Notes under the pieces: model-generated
What the model saw: only the letters and a program-made list of their open reading frames with translations
Database searches by the model: none
Told to the model about the DNA's origin: nothing
Shown: one piece after another, positions 12,881-25,400 of the stretch
How positions within the stretch are numbered: the stretch's first letter is position 1
Layout of the letters: every line of letters starts with the position of its first letter
NCBI GenBank assembly: GCA_951799445.1
Contig: OX637296.1
Coordinates: 15,748,001-15,812,000, forward strand
Length of the DNA stretch: 64,000 nucleotides
Source of the DNA: Pseudisothecium myosuroides
Taxonomy: Eukaryota; Streptophyta; Bryopsida; Hypnales; Lembophyllaceae
Direction: 5' to 3'
Made by a program: the position numbers and the translations under genes

Positions 12881-15827
12881 AGATTAAGTGAAGAAGGAAA
12901 AATTTAGAAGGGATGCCAAGATTTGAAGGTTAGCTTTGGCTACAAATTCTAACATAGTGGTGCTAAAATCTTTGAAAGTATCAATTAAGTATGTTACTTG
13001 ATTTTATAGGTGAGAAGTGAGTGCTAAGATAGTCATTGTTGTAATATTCACTTGACATATAGTATATGATGATAATGTTGTTATTTTTGTTGTAGCTTCA
13101 AAGCGGACTTGCAGACGATCTTCAAGTGAATTGGAAAAGTCATTCTTGGTCTAAGGGATGGTTGATATAATTGGAATATAATTCTTTATGACATTGATAT
13201 CATCTACAAGTGCTTGTGGGCATGGAGGCCATCAATTTGTTAAGCTTGCCAAGTAAGAGTGGTTTTGTCTATGCTTATTAATAGGAGCAAAATCAATGAA
13301 TTAATTTTCAAAAAGTTGAAGTCCATGTTTGGTAGTCTGCATTGTCTCTACTTTGGAGTTTAAATAAATTAATAACGCACTAACATCACGTCTATCTAAA
13401 AGATTAGAGACAACATTTGAATGTGAGTCTGAAAAGATAATAGAGACTACTTTTGTTGATTTTTAGTAGTCTATATAGAGCTATTAATACATACCTTTTT
13501 GAATTTATTGAGTGGCAAATGTACTCCTAATGAAGTTGTTGCTAGTAGGAGTGTCAAATTTGTGTTCATTTCAGTGTAGGGTCGTTTTTGATGATTTCAA
13601 TATGTTTATCTTGTACATTGTCTTGATCACTATATGGTTGAAGAAGTAAGCTATTGTTTGCTCTACAGCTATTGAAACGTTAATAGAGTTGTTAGATGTT
13701 TGTGTTTTAGAGACGCCTACAAATTTCAATTGTAATTTATTTACTTTGTCAACTAAAATATCCTCGTGTAATTAGTTGCTACAATATTTGCCGCAAGGTG
13801 AAGATGTGTAGAATGTCTCTATGGAATTATAAATTGCATTTTTTTAAATTTAGAACTATATTATAGCCTTTTTTACTTAGGAATTATTCTTTCACCACTT
13901 TGCAACACAAGAGAGTACATGAGGTCTCTACAGAGCAATTACACTACACCAATTTTATGGTTAAGCAAAGTAGCCTTGAAAATTTCAACAAAGCAATTAC
14001 CTTGGCCTCCTACAATGTCTATAATAGGTTTTTTGGTGTATGTTGTAATTACTATGTCTTTATCTTTGAGTCTTTGCATAACTTTTGATTCAATTTTTTT
14101 TTTAAATTTTTTGTGGTTATATTTGTCAAATCAAAGAACCACCTAGAATGAAGGTAAGCAATATATATTTAGACTAAGTCTAAAAGAGAGTGATGAAGGA
14201 TTTGTACAAATATAATTATTAAATTTGTACTATATTGTATCAAATGATGTGCTACATCTTTTGTTTGACATAGAAACAGGCATTTTGCAAGCTTTGGCTT
14301 CAATAATTATAAAGTATACAATAATGCTAACATAGTTTTTGTACATGCAATGGCATTTTTTTAGAGTTGAAATGCTCATGGATGGAAAATGTGAGCAAGA
14401 GATCCTCTTGCAAAGTGATGCATGGGTTGCATGACTCTTACTAGTTTCAAAGGTGGGGGTCCAACTCAGCTAAGACGTAGAATGAAGTGATTCTGTCTCT
14501 TCTTCTATATATGAATTGGATTGCCTTGGTGGTGAGATAAATTGATGTAGATGGCCTCATTTGTAAATAAAAGATGTGTTGTAGGGTTTGATGTATCACT
14601 TCTAGATGAGCAATTGTAAATTGGAGGGATTCCGTTGTTAATGATGATGGTTGGTCTTGATGGTTATTATATAGAAAATTGTTGTTGATTTATTTAAAAC
14701 AAAATAATATTGAGAACTTATATGCCATAAAAATTTAGGATAAAGTAATAATGATTCTTGTCCAAGGTTCTACATTATTCTCTTTTATTCTCTTTAAAGT
14801 CTTCCGTTTCTTTTTCCATTTTTTTAATAAATATTTTTATATTAGTTGGTTCCTACTTATTTGCATATATCACTTACTACATTTTGTTTTGTTTTTTATG
14901 GCAGAAGAATTATATAAGCCTTTACCATGGCACTTGTAGTCGATTCTTGCAATTGTACTTTGATTCTTGCTGGACTTGGATCCATCATGACTATGACATT
15001 ATTCAAGGTGGATAGGGGATGCGATTGCTTCATTGATACAACCAAAGAGTGTTTTATCCAAGCTTCTTTGTGATTTATATTTTGTTGAATGTTTAACAAT
15101 TCTTAATTCTACCAACCGTAAAAGGTCATATTATATTTTAGATGAAGTCCAACATAAGTTCTATAGGTAGACAAAGCAAACACATTGAGCATGCATTTTC
15201 TTTAAACACAATACATCATTATTTTTGGACTTGTTCAAGGTTGCCCATTTCAGTTCTTATGTGTGGTGAAAAAAACTTGTTAAATCCTCATAAGTCCTTC
15301 AAGCCTTACGTGGAAAAATGAGGATTAAAATGATGTGTAAAGTTGATTGTAGACCATTCTATGATGGAAAATATTCTTGTTTGTGCAATTGATATTTTGA
15401 AGGCACATAGGCATGCGGTTCATGTGAGATTTTATCCTTGGAAATTATAATATATTCAAGACAATGGGACCATGAAAAGAAGCTACTAGTATAAAAATGA
15501 AACTTGAGTTTTTGAATTGGTTGTTGACTATGATTTTTAATGTGTGGTCATGAAATGCACAAGACTCTAATTACTATTTTGGAAGCCAATGAATCAACAA
15601 ATAAATAACTAGTATTTAGGCATAGATTGGGAGATATTGGAGGAGGAAGAGGATTGGATTTGGGAAGCTTGGTTATAAAAAGAAGCCTTGCATTGTTGAA
15701 GATTTGTGATCCCAATGTTGAGACAATGATAATCAATTCCTATTGGAGGTTTTGTATCGGTGAATGTGAATCCTGAAGGAAATTTATCATCTTAGTTTGA
15801 AATTGCAAATAATAGTAATTGCTAAAA
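12881..15827. other. Spacer with possible decayed minus-strand coding segments
   Basis: Most of this stretch shows nothing. Two minus-strand segments look protein-like but broken: about 13310-13455 (contains SNVVSNLLDRRDVSALLIYL) and about 13920-14090 (contains MQRLKDKDIVITTYTKKPII), followed by in-frame stops. The family is not recognised. They may be remains of a retroelement or an old gene. The distal part precedes the DNA glycosylase gene and may contain its promoter. Confidence 0.35.
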
Positions 15828-16440
15828 ATGCTTTGCCGAGGTCGAGGAAGACCAAGAAAGCAGGTCTCCACTTGTATTGCGACCTTGACTTCATCACAAA
15901 AGGTAAAATTATAAATTAATATTTGTTTCATAAATTTAAAAAATATATGTATAATTTGGATAATTTTTTTTTAATTACAATAACATTTTTTCTTTCCTCT
16001 GACTTTTTTTTAATTTCTCAGGTATCCTTAAGGTTTCATGTGATTTTTTTTGGAATACAAATTCATGTCATGTCAATCAAAAAGATATTTTTTGAAAATA
16101 TTTTGGAATTAATGTACTCTATCTTTAAATATTTATGTGCTAACAATACTAAAGAATATTCACATTCAATTGTCTTCCTGCACTATTTTGCTAATGGCAT
16201 GCTTCCAAGAGAAGAGACTTTTGTGCTAGAGCTTGTCAAATGACATTGAAGATTGTCAAATGTCTCTAGTAAACTAATGGATGAATTCACATTGCAATGT
16301 AGGTGCAACTAAGAAGAATAGGGAAGGTGCTTCGTAGAAAGCAATTGAAGTTGCGGCACCAAAGGATTTTGGAGCTAGCTGCTAACAGTTTTTGCTCTAA
16401 AGTCACTAGACACAATTTAAGTAGTATAAGAGATTTGAAG
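15828..16440 (+). other. Predicted first two exons of the DNA glycosylase (AT-hook-like basic start)
   Basis: ATG at 15828 opens MLCRGRGRPRKQ, which contains the AT-hook core RGRPRK. It ends at a GT donor in phase 0 and joins in phase to exon 2 at 16303 (VQLRRIGKVLRRKQLKL..., 46 codons, very basic), which in turn joins in phase to exon 3 at 16830. In-frame fit across three exons supports the model. The start site and the weak GTCACC donor at 16441 are not otherwise proven; the true start could lie upstream. Confidence 0.5.
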
Positions 16441-19400
16441 GTCACCATTAATCTTTTCTCTTTTCATGTGATAGTAGTTCAAAAACCTTTCAAAGTTTCA
16501 AATCACTTGTTGATCTTACACTAATGCATTTTAATGTGGGTTTAATGGTGATTTGACCAAAAATCAATTTATTTAGAATGTTGTAATATTAAAGAGTTTG
16601 TATATTGTTGTCACTCTTATATTTTATTAGAGTTACTTTGGCTTAACTAATATATATTAATTTTGTTTGAGATTAGTCATAAACATTGTTGTGAAGGATT
16701 GAAGAGGTTTTGTTTGCTTCATTAACCTCATGCATATATGACCTTCTCATATTGCGTTGAACATTGTATAAAATTTCTTGAATTGACAAGAGGTCTTTTA
16801 TATCTTACTCAAGCTTTTAGTGCTTGCAGAATTTTGCAAGGCAACTTGGAAAGAGGACAATACGTAATGTGCATCATCTTTGGCAGCAAAGGGCTAGTGG
16901 TGTCTTGAAGGATTCTAAATCATTCCCTAAATGTTGGAATGATCATGTCTATTGGAACAATACTGAATCTAGAGATATGGCTCTAGAAACTTTAATTTTT
17001 GAGGACGTACTTGGAAGTAAAGATGATGAGTCTCCTATTGATGTTAACATGGACCAATGGGTAGGTGTTGAAGTACATTTATTTGGCAGAAAGAGCTCTA
17101 TTGGTGAAGTTGGTTCTACCACATCTAATGTGTGTGACAAGTTGAGGAATGTTGTAGCCGATCCAGAAAGTGAAGACATATATTCTTCTCTTATAAAGAA
17201 AGGAGACAAACAAAAAGATAGAAAATGGTCCTTTGTAGGGAATGATGGTATTGTTCCATCTTGGGTGAGCTGCAAAAAGAGCATCACCCAGTTTAATGCT
17301 TCTAGTGGTATTTCTAATGACCACATCGCTACTCTGCTTGCTTCTCTCCCAAAGATGGGGAGCTACGTAGGTACAATTCATACCTCTAAAAAGATTCCAA
17401 TTTTAGACTCTTTCTTTTCATGTTAATAAATTATGATTTTTATGAAATATAAATGTCCAATTCTTTCATTCCTCCAATTATTTGCATTTTGATAAGATTA
17501 GAGAGTTTAATGAATCATTACATATTTGATCCTATGAAAATTTAGCCCATAATTATAAGAAAAACATGCAATTTCAATAGCTCAATTGCCTCAATGCCCT
17601 CTTTTAGTTATTACAATCAAGTGTATTAGCTAGCTAAATTACATATTGATCTTCAAATTTATGCATACCAACAAAATTGATATACTCTGAGGATGCAGAT
17701 GACCATACAACAACACCAATTAATATTTCTTCCATTGAAGAAATAAGTCTGCATGCACATGCTACTGAAGAAGGAGTTCTCCTAGTGGATCAATCTTCAG
17801 TAGCAATCATTCCAATGGAACAATCTTTTGCTTCCCAAGCGTCAATCGTTAACTTGTCTAAGGATTCGTTTCTTGACTTCAATTCAGAGAAGCAAGACAA
17901 TATCTCTATATTGCAAAGGGATGCAATTCAGGTTTGCCCAACTACTCCTGAAAAAGCGCAAAAAAGGAGACGGAGTTACCAAGACACCATTCCAAATTAT
18001 AGCAACACAGATGTGTGTGAACCTTTTAGTAGCAAATTACCTACTGGTACCCTCATTTTTCGTTTTTGCAATCTCAAACTATTTCTATAATAATGTGATT
18101 CATCTATATGAACACTAGTTATTGCATCTAATGCTCATTCTCGTCTAAAGTCTCAAAATTCTTGTCAATTATTTTTTTAAGCAGTTTGTATCTTTGTTTT
18201 TCAGGTGATGCCAACAATTTCAAAGAACCTAGTGGTCAAGTACACTTAACCGACTCTTTGAGACCCTATTCAATGGAAATTGAGAGCAGTTGCAATTCAA
18301 CAAGAATTGGCAAACGGGATTTTAATGTTGCTATTGTTGAATGTACTAGATCTTTGGTTGATTCTATGCCAATACCAGCTATAGCTAATCCTTTAGGGAG
18401 TATGCCACATGAAGCCCCTGTCATTTTAGATCCTGTTCAAGAGAGTTCTCAACTTCTCCAATCCCATGAGTCAAGTGCCCTAGTTGTTGTAATAGATGAT
18501 GGTGACAAGAATGTCACAGAAGGTGGTCAAGTACTCTTGATGGATTCTTTGAGCCCTTATTCCATAGACTTTGAAAGTAGTTGCAACTCAACAAAAGTTG
18601 GTAAACAAGGTTCTAATGTTACTGTTGTTGAATGTGCTAGATTGTTAGTTGAATCTACACCAACACCACTTGTATCTAACCCTAATGGTAGTGTCTCTCA
18701 TATGGCAACTCTCCCTATAGATCTTGTTGAAGACAATTCTCAAATCTTCCAAACGCAAGTGCCTATTGCCTCAATCCTTGTGGTGGAATCTAACAAAAGA
18801 AAAGGGAGACGTGCTAGATCCAAATTGAATGAGGATTATGGTGGCATTGCAAAAATTCCTAAGGTTCGAAAAAAATACAAGCCTAGAGTTGCCAAAGTTA
18901 AACAAATTGACAAATGTAGTGCAAGCCGATTACAAAATGAGACCAATGAAAATGCTAAAGATCATGGTGTGTCTAAGCATGCAAGAACAAAAAGAGTTTG
19001 TTGTGACATTACCAAACGGGGTTGTTGCTTCTAGACAAAATAACATATACTATAATAATCATGTGAATAGATAATTTTTTATTCTAGCTCTTCTTTTGTT
19101 AGATGCTTGAAATTTTGATGATTGTAGAAAATGTAAAAAATAGAAGTTGAAGCTCATCAACTATTTTTGGATGCTTCAGGTAGGCGTAAGAAAAAAAATG
19201 ATTGTATATCACACAATCCTCTCAAACATAGTGGAGCAATTGAGGAAAGTGGAAAATTATTGATCCAAGAAGAGAATTTGATACTAAGGTTAGACGAGCC
19301 GGCATCCGAACCTACTACATCAATACTTCTTGGCGAAACTCCATCGTCAATTGATAATACTTGTATCACAAGTGCTATTGAAGGGTACATGCCGAATTTG

Positions 19401-22400
19401 CATCCTCCTAGTTCTTTTGATTTGGGACATGATAGAATTGCTTGTGACTCTCTATTGTGCACTACATGTGAATTGAAGCAGAGCATAGTAAGTGAAGGAT
19501 GTGATCTAGGGTTGATAAAACAGACCATCAACTTGTCCACACCAAGTGAAGACCAAATGATTTCAAATTTGTCTATTGAAAGACAAAAACAATTTGAAGC
19601 ACTATCCGTTGAGCTTTCAAACAAAGTGATTGCTCTTCTTGATTTGCCTTCTGTTGAACAATCACATTCATTCTATTCAACTATTGGAGAAGTAGAACAA
19701 CCAATCTATGATGTCTCACAATGCTATGAAGAGATTGCTTTGAAGGAATACCCTCAAGCAATGTCAGATGAATACAATATATCATCTCTTAGCGATGAAT
19801 GGACTGCTTATCATGTCGGGTCTACAGAAATGATTGCTTTGGATGCATTCAATGAAGAAGAAATGCGGTTTGATACGTTTTTCAAGGAACAACAATCAGT
19901 TGCACAAGGAGATTGTCTCTTTCAAAATCTTAATGCAGAATTGAATGACTATTTTACATCTACTATTGACACACAGGAACAAGAAAGCCTAAGTGTTGAA
20001 GGTCATTGTAGTGTATCGAGTACTTCACTATGCAGAATTGAAGAATTAGGTGATGGAAGCTTAATGCAACCAAATCCAAGCCCAAGCTCTGAAATCCACA
20101 AATCATTCATGGCTCAAATGGTATCTCCGGAACCTCTAGAAGAAAGGACCATGAGTTCTTTCTATGCTTCGACATCGACTAAAGTTGAAGACATGATGTT
20201 AAGTCGATTGAATAAAATGATTGAAGAAAATTGTCAGAAAGATCTCTCAGAGACTGAAAATGCCGAAGAAGACTTGAATTATGTGGATGTGAGTCCCAAT
20301 TGTGGTCAAATAGATACACCCAATTTGTGCTTGGTACAAAAATCGACTGAAATATGCAAAGGCATGGGACTATTGGGAGACAATTGCCTTGAAGAGGAAG
20401 ATCTAATGAAAGTAAGAAACACAATTATTTGCCAAATGAGATCTCAATTTCAGAATCCGGATCCAAGTTCTACTTTATTGACAAAAATTGATGTTGTACC
20501 AGCAGAGCAAACACCCGAAGATCTCATGAATATGAGAGACGAGGTTCTTTGCCAAATGCGCTCTCAATTTCAGGATCCCGATCCCGATTCACCATTCTCA
20601 ACAGAAAATGATGTCATGCTAGTAGAAGACAATTGTGAAGTCAAAGATCTCATGAAAATAAGCGACATTTATCTTCTTCAAACGCACTCTCCATTCCTAA
20701 ATCCAGATCCAAATTCTTCTTCCGTCCCTAAAAGTGCTATTGCATCAGTACAAGATACTCCTGAGATAACAAAGAACTCAATTAATATTTGCCAATTGGA
20801 TTTTCAATCCCAGGATGTAGACCCAAATTCTGATTTTGTTAGAGAAGGTACCACTAATTTGGCAGAGGCCAATGATAATTTAGAAGAAAAAAGTCAAGAT
20901 ATCTTATTTGCTAGCAATGCACCCCTGAACCTAATATCTCCTCAGAAGAGTACATGCCTTGAGAAAAGACCCTTCGACCTCATGACGTTTATTCAATTAG
21001 TAGAGTACTTCAGGACAGTACAAGAAAACACATCAAAGATTTCTCCACTAGAATTATCATGCCACATTCAAAGCGCTCAATCAGAAGAAGAGAGGGTAGA
21101 GTTTGAAAAACTATGGCCGATGATATTGCATTTGACTGATAGTGAACAACTTCAAAAACTGATCGACCTTGCAGAAATAGATTTTTCCTCAATCATGGAA
21201 TTGAGCCAATGCCAACAAGTCAAAGGACAAGATAATGATGAAAACCAGTTGCCAGCATACGCAGAGGTGATCCAGTGCCAACAAGAAAAGGAACAAGATA
21301 AAGAGGAAAACCATTTGACTATGGAGGTGATTGAGAGCGAGCAAACAGAAAGGAATGATGACAGAGCTAAAAAAGACAACCCTTTGATTGATTTAGAGCC
21401 ATCAGCTAAAGAAAAAACCCACTTCCAGGCTGATGTAGATCCTTCAGCTAAAGAAGACAATCACTTGACTGATGTAGATCCCTCAGCTAAAGAAGGCAAT
21501 CCTGTGACTGATATCGTGCCTTTTGTAGGTAATGCAATTGTAGCTTATGATGGTTCTTTATTAACACTTCGAAAAAGAAAACCTAGGCCTAAGGTGATCC
21601 TAGATATTGAGACTATAAGGGTTTGGAAGTTGCTGATGGGAAAGACTGAGTCTACGGAAAATGATCCTGATTTGGATAATGAGTTGAAGTGGAAACAAGA
21701 GAGACTTGTTATGGAAGAACAAGCAAACATTTTTATTCAACGTATGCACTTGATTCAAGGTAAGTGCTAAGTAATTGTTTCAATTAATAGGAAATGAAAT
21801 ACTAAAATTGTGTATAAGTGATATTCACAATAAGCTCAAAATCTTGAGTGAAAATCTCTCTCCTTTAGTGAAGTAGTATATACAAGTTCAGCTTCATATT
21901 TCAATGGGTTTCAATTGTGTCAAGTATGTTTGATCAATTGTACATTGGGATGATGATGCAGGGGATCGTAGTTTCTCTCGTTGGAAGGGATCTATAGTGG
22001 ATTCTGTTATTGGAGTTTTTCTAACCCAAAACGTGAGCGATGTGCTATCCAGGTACCTCTCTGTACACCTTGCCTTTCGAATGGGGACTATTTCACTACC
22101 TGATAACTTACTATAAAAAATGGATATTCAACGCAACTAAGAACACTCTGGACTCTGAATATATTATATAATTATAATACTATTATTATAATAACAGAAT
22201 CTGAATATATTATATTAACAGAATCTGAATATATTATATAATTATAATTATAGTCCAATTTCAAATAAATATTTTTTTGAATGATGTTGTTCATTGCAGC
22301 TCGGCATACATGTGCCTCAGAGCACGCTTTCCTCTTGGTCGAGGGTCAGTTCAAAGCAAGTCCCTAGAAGGTGATCCCAAAGAAATATTTCAGGGTGACC

Positions 22401-25400
22401 TTCAAATTAATCTCGACTCTTTTCAAACCTTTGGAGAAGACCAAACTTCTTGTTTCCACAATGTATCATCCAATTGTGCTCTAGCAAGCCTTACAAATGA
22501 GGGTCGAGAAGAAATTCTTCATTCACAGGATTGTTGCAATGAGGACAACAATACATCTAATTTGGAAACAAGGCAAGTAAACACCTTAGTTTTCCCGTGG
22601 AGTGAGAATCCTTCTTCCTTGACCTTACAACAAAAAAAAAGTATATTCAACACACAATCTGAACAACCTCCAATAACCAACACTTCTATGAATGTGTCAA
22701 TAATAGAGCCTTTAGAGTTGGATGTAAATGCAAATGAAGATTCTGGTGCATTTGATCTGGAGATTGCGCAAGAGAACATCCTCTTTTTGTCAGGAAATGA
22801 CAATCAAGAGCCTTTAACATCAAACATTGGACAAAGGAAAAACAACTTTGAGTTAAATGCTCATTGCATTACACAACCGGAATGTAGCTTGACAAAAGAA
22901 GTCGTGGTGTCTAATATAGAGTCTCAATTAGTACTACAGAAGGAGGAACTTACTGGCCTAGAGAGGGCTAGATTGGAGGCTGAACAAATACGTCCACGAA
23001 AGTCTTGCAAATGGAATGCTTTGGCAGAAAAGTACAATGCAAAGTGCCAACAAACGGCCTTGGATGCAACAACATCACCTCGCACTGAGATGACAGAGGA
23101 TGGGGTAGACTGGGAGGCTGTACGTTGTGCAGACCTTGAAGATATTGCAGATGCAATTAAAGAGCGTGGCATGAATTGGAAACTAGCAGGCAGGATTAAG
23201 GTACCAATCCACCGCTCAATGAATTAACTCATGTTTTCTATTGTCTTTTGAATTACCCCTTTTTTCTCATGTGGATAATATCTCTCTTGTTGGTATGTTC
23301 ATCACCATAATAAAACTTTCTTTCACAATAGCTAGAATAAGACTCGTTGGAGCTCTAGTAATTGGCATACATCTTGTTTGGCAGGGCTTCCTAGAACGAC
23401 TTCGACTGGAGCAAGGAAGCATTAACTTGGAATGGCTGCGTTCTATTCCAAGTGATGATGCCAAGTAAGAATTTATTTTTGCTATTGTGTTGTTTGAGTA
23501 AGCGCTGCACTACCAATTGAGAATTTTAAACGTTGTCAAAGTAACTCTTGGTGTAGTACATACTTGAGAATGCAAAATGATTTTATTGCCTTCTATATCC
23601 ACGATTGCCTTTCTAGAAACCTTATCATAAAATAAGCAGATTCGGATATGATGCTAACATGCTCTTGTTTGGCAGGGAATTTCTTTCTAGCGTTCATGGC
23701 CTAGGCTTGAAGAGCGTGGAATGCATACGCCTCCTTACACTCCATCACCTTGCTTTTCCTGTGAGTGCATTCAACTAATCTCCTGCAATGCAAAGCTGGT
23801 TTCCATTTGAAACACTTTTTTTTGTTTTTTCAAGTGCAAGTGGCCTAAAGTTCCCTTTTCTTCTCGGAGTTTTTTCAAGTGGTTGCAATTGTCATCATGA
23901 ATTACGTACGTAGTTACATTCATAGTGTGAATATTATACCAGGTGGATACAAATGTGGGACGTATTTGTGTGAGACTCGGTTGGGTTCCGTTAGAACCAC
24001 TACCGGAAGAATTACAACTGCATGTGCTAGAGCTGTGAGTCATTAAGCCAAATTGCAATTGTATTTATGATTAAACACAACAAATCTATTTCCTTCGGTC
24101 CTTTAGAACTCGACATGTTGATGCTCAAACCTTGTTTATGCTGTTAGGCATGTTCCAATGTTTTTCCAACCAGCTGCTTCAGCTCTTTGTTTCAATAAAT
24201 GCAGGTATCCTGTTCAAGCAACAATTCAGAAGTACTTGTGGCCCCGGTTGTGCACCCTTGACCAGCAGACTCTGTGAGTAAGAAATCGTTGCTAACTTCA
24301 CTATTAACTTAGTACTTCAAACGATAGATCAAGTTTGTGCACCTTCTGACCTGCACTTTGAATGAATGTATCCTTTCTCTCATGTAACTGAGAAGTGAAG
24401 CAACATTCTTTAATTTCATTCATATTGAGCAAGAGCAAGTATTTATTCTAAGTGGATTGATCATGCAGGTATGAGTTGCACTATCAACTGATTACATTTG
24501 GAAAGGTTATTCCTATTCTATCTGATATCAACCAAAACTTTCATTTCTCTTGATTCTATTTCATCCCCAGATGGTACAAAACTCCAGAGATATGACCTTT
24601 CTTGAGACCACCCTACAGTGTGTGTTTCAAAAATTATACATTTTTAAGAGTATACCAATGCATCTAACATGCTTGGATGTACCGTTCTACAGGTATTTTG
24701 CACCAAAAGTAAGCCCAATTGTAATGCTTGCCCCATGAGATCAGAATGCAAACACTTTGCCAGTGCACTTGCCAGGTTCTCTTTGATATTTTATACTTTG
24801 CTAAACACTTTCGAAGCTTGCTTTTTGCTTATTCTGGCAGAAGGTCTACTGAAGGTAGTAAAAGGGTTTTCCTAAATGTTACTCTGTTTCAAAAAAATTT
24901 AGACAGCATTTTTAAAGAGTTTCTTACTCATGTGGAGTCTCTTCGACTCATGAGAAGTCTCCCTCAAGTCACAAGGACTATATAGATGTCCGTATCATGG
25001 ATAGGCCTTTGTATGCTCATTGTAACCCAAAAAATACCTCCCTATGAAGATTCAAATTATGATGTTTAAAAGTTTCTGAAACAAAGTAATATTATTGAAA
25101 ACCCTGTTTAGTATGATATTCATTTCATTAGTTCATATTCTAATTGATTCCAAGGTTTTTTCTGTTGTCATAATGGCAGTGCCAAGCTAGCGCTTCCCCC
25201 TCCAGAGGACTCCTCAGGTAGTGGAGCTCCTCTCGCACTTCTACCCGGAAGTAGCGTTTTTGCAGGAGGGGAAGATTTTCTGTCGAGCAAACCTGCCCAA
25301 CCAAGTATGAACATATCTCAGTACTGCCAACCTATTATTGAGGAGCCCATGACCCCGGAATCCGAAGCAGATATGTCAGAGTTTGATATCGAGGATTATC

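Noticed and set aside
1..15800. Autonomous retrotransposon (gag-pol) in the left third
   Set aside because: No reverse transcriptase, integrase or protease motif and no LTR pair was seen; only short broken frames remain.
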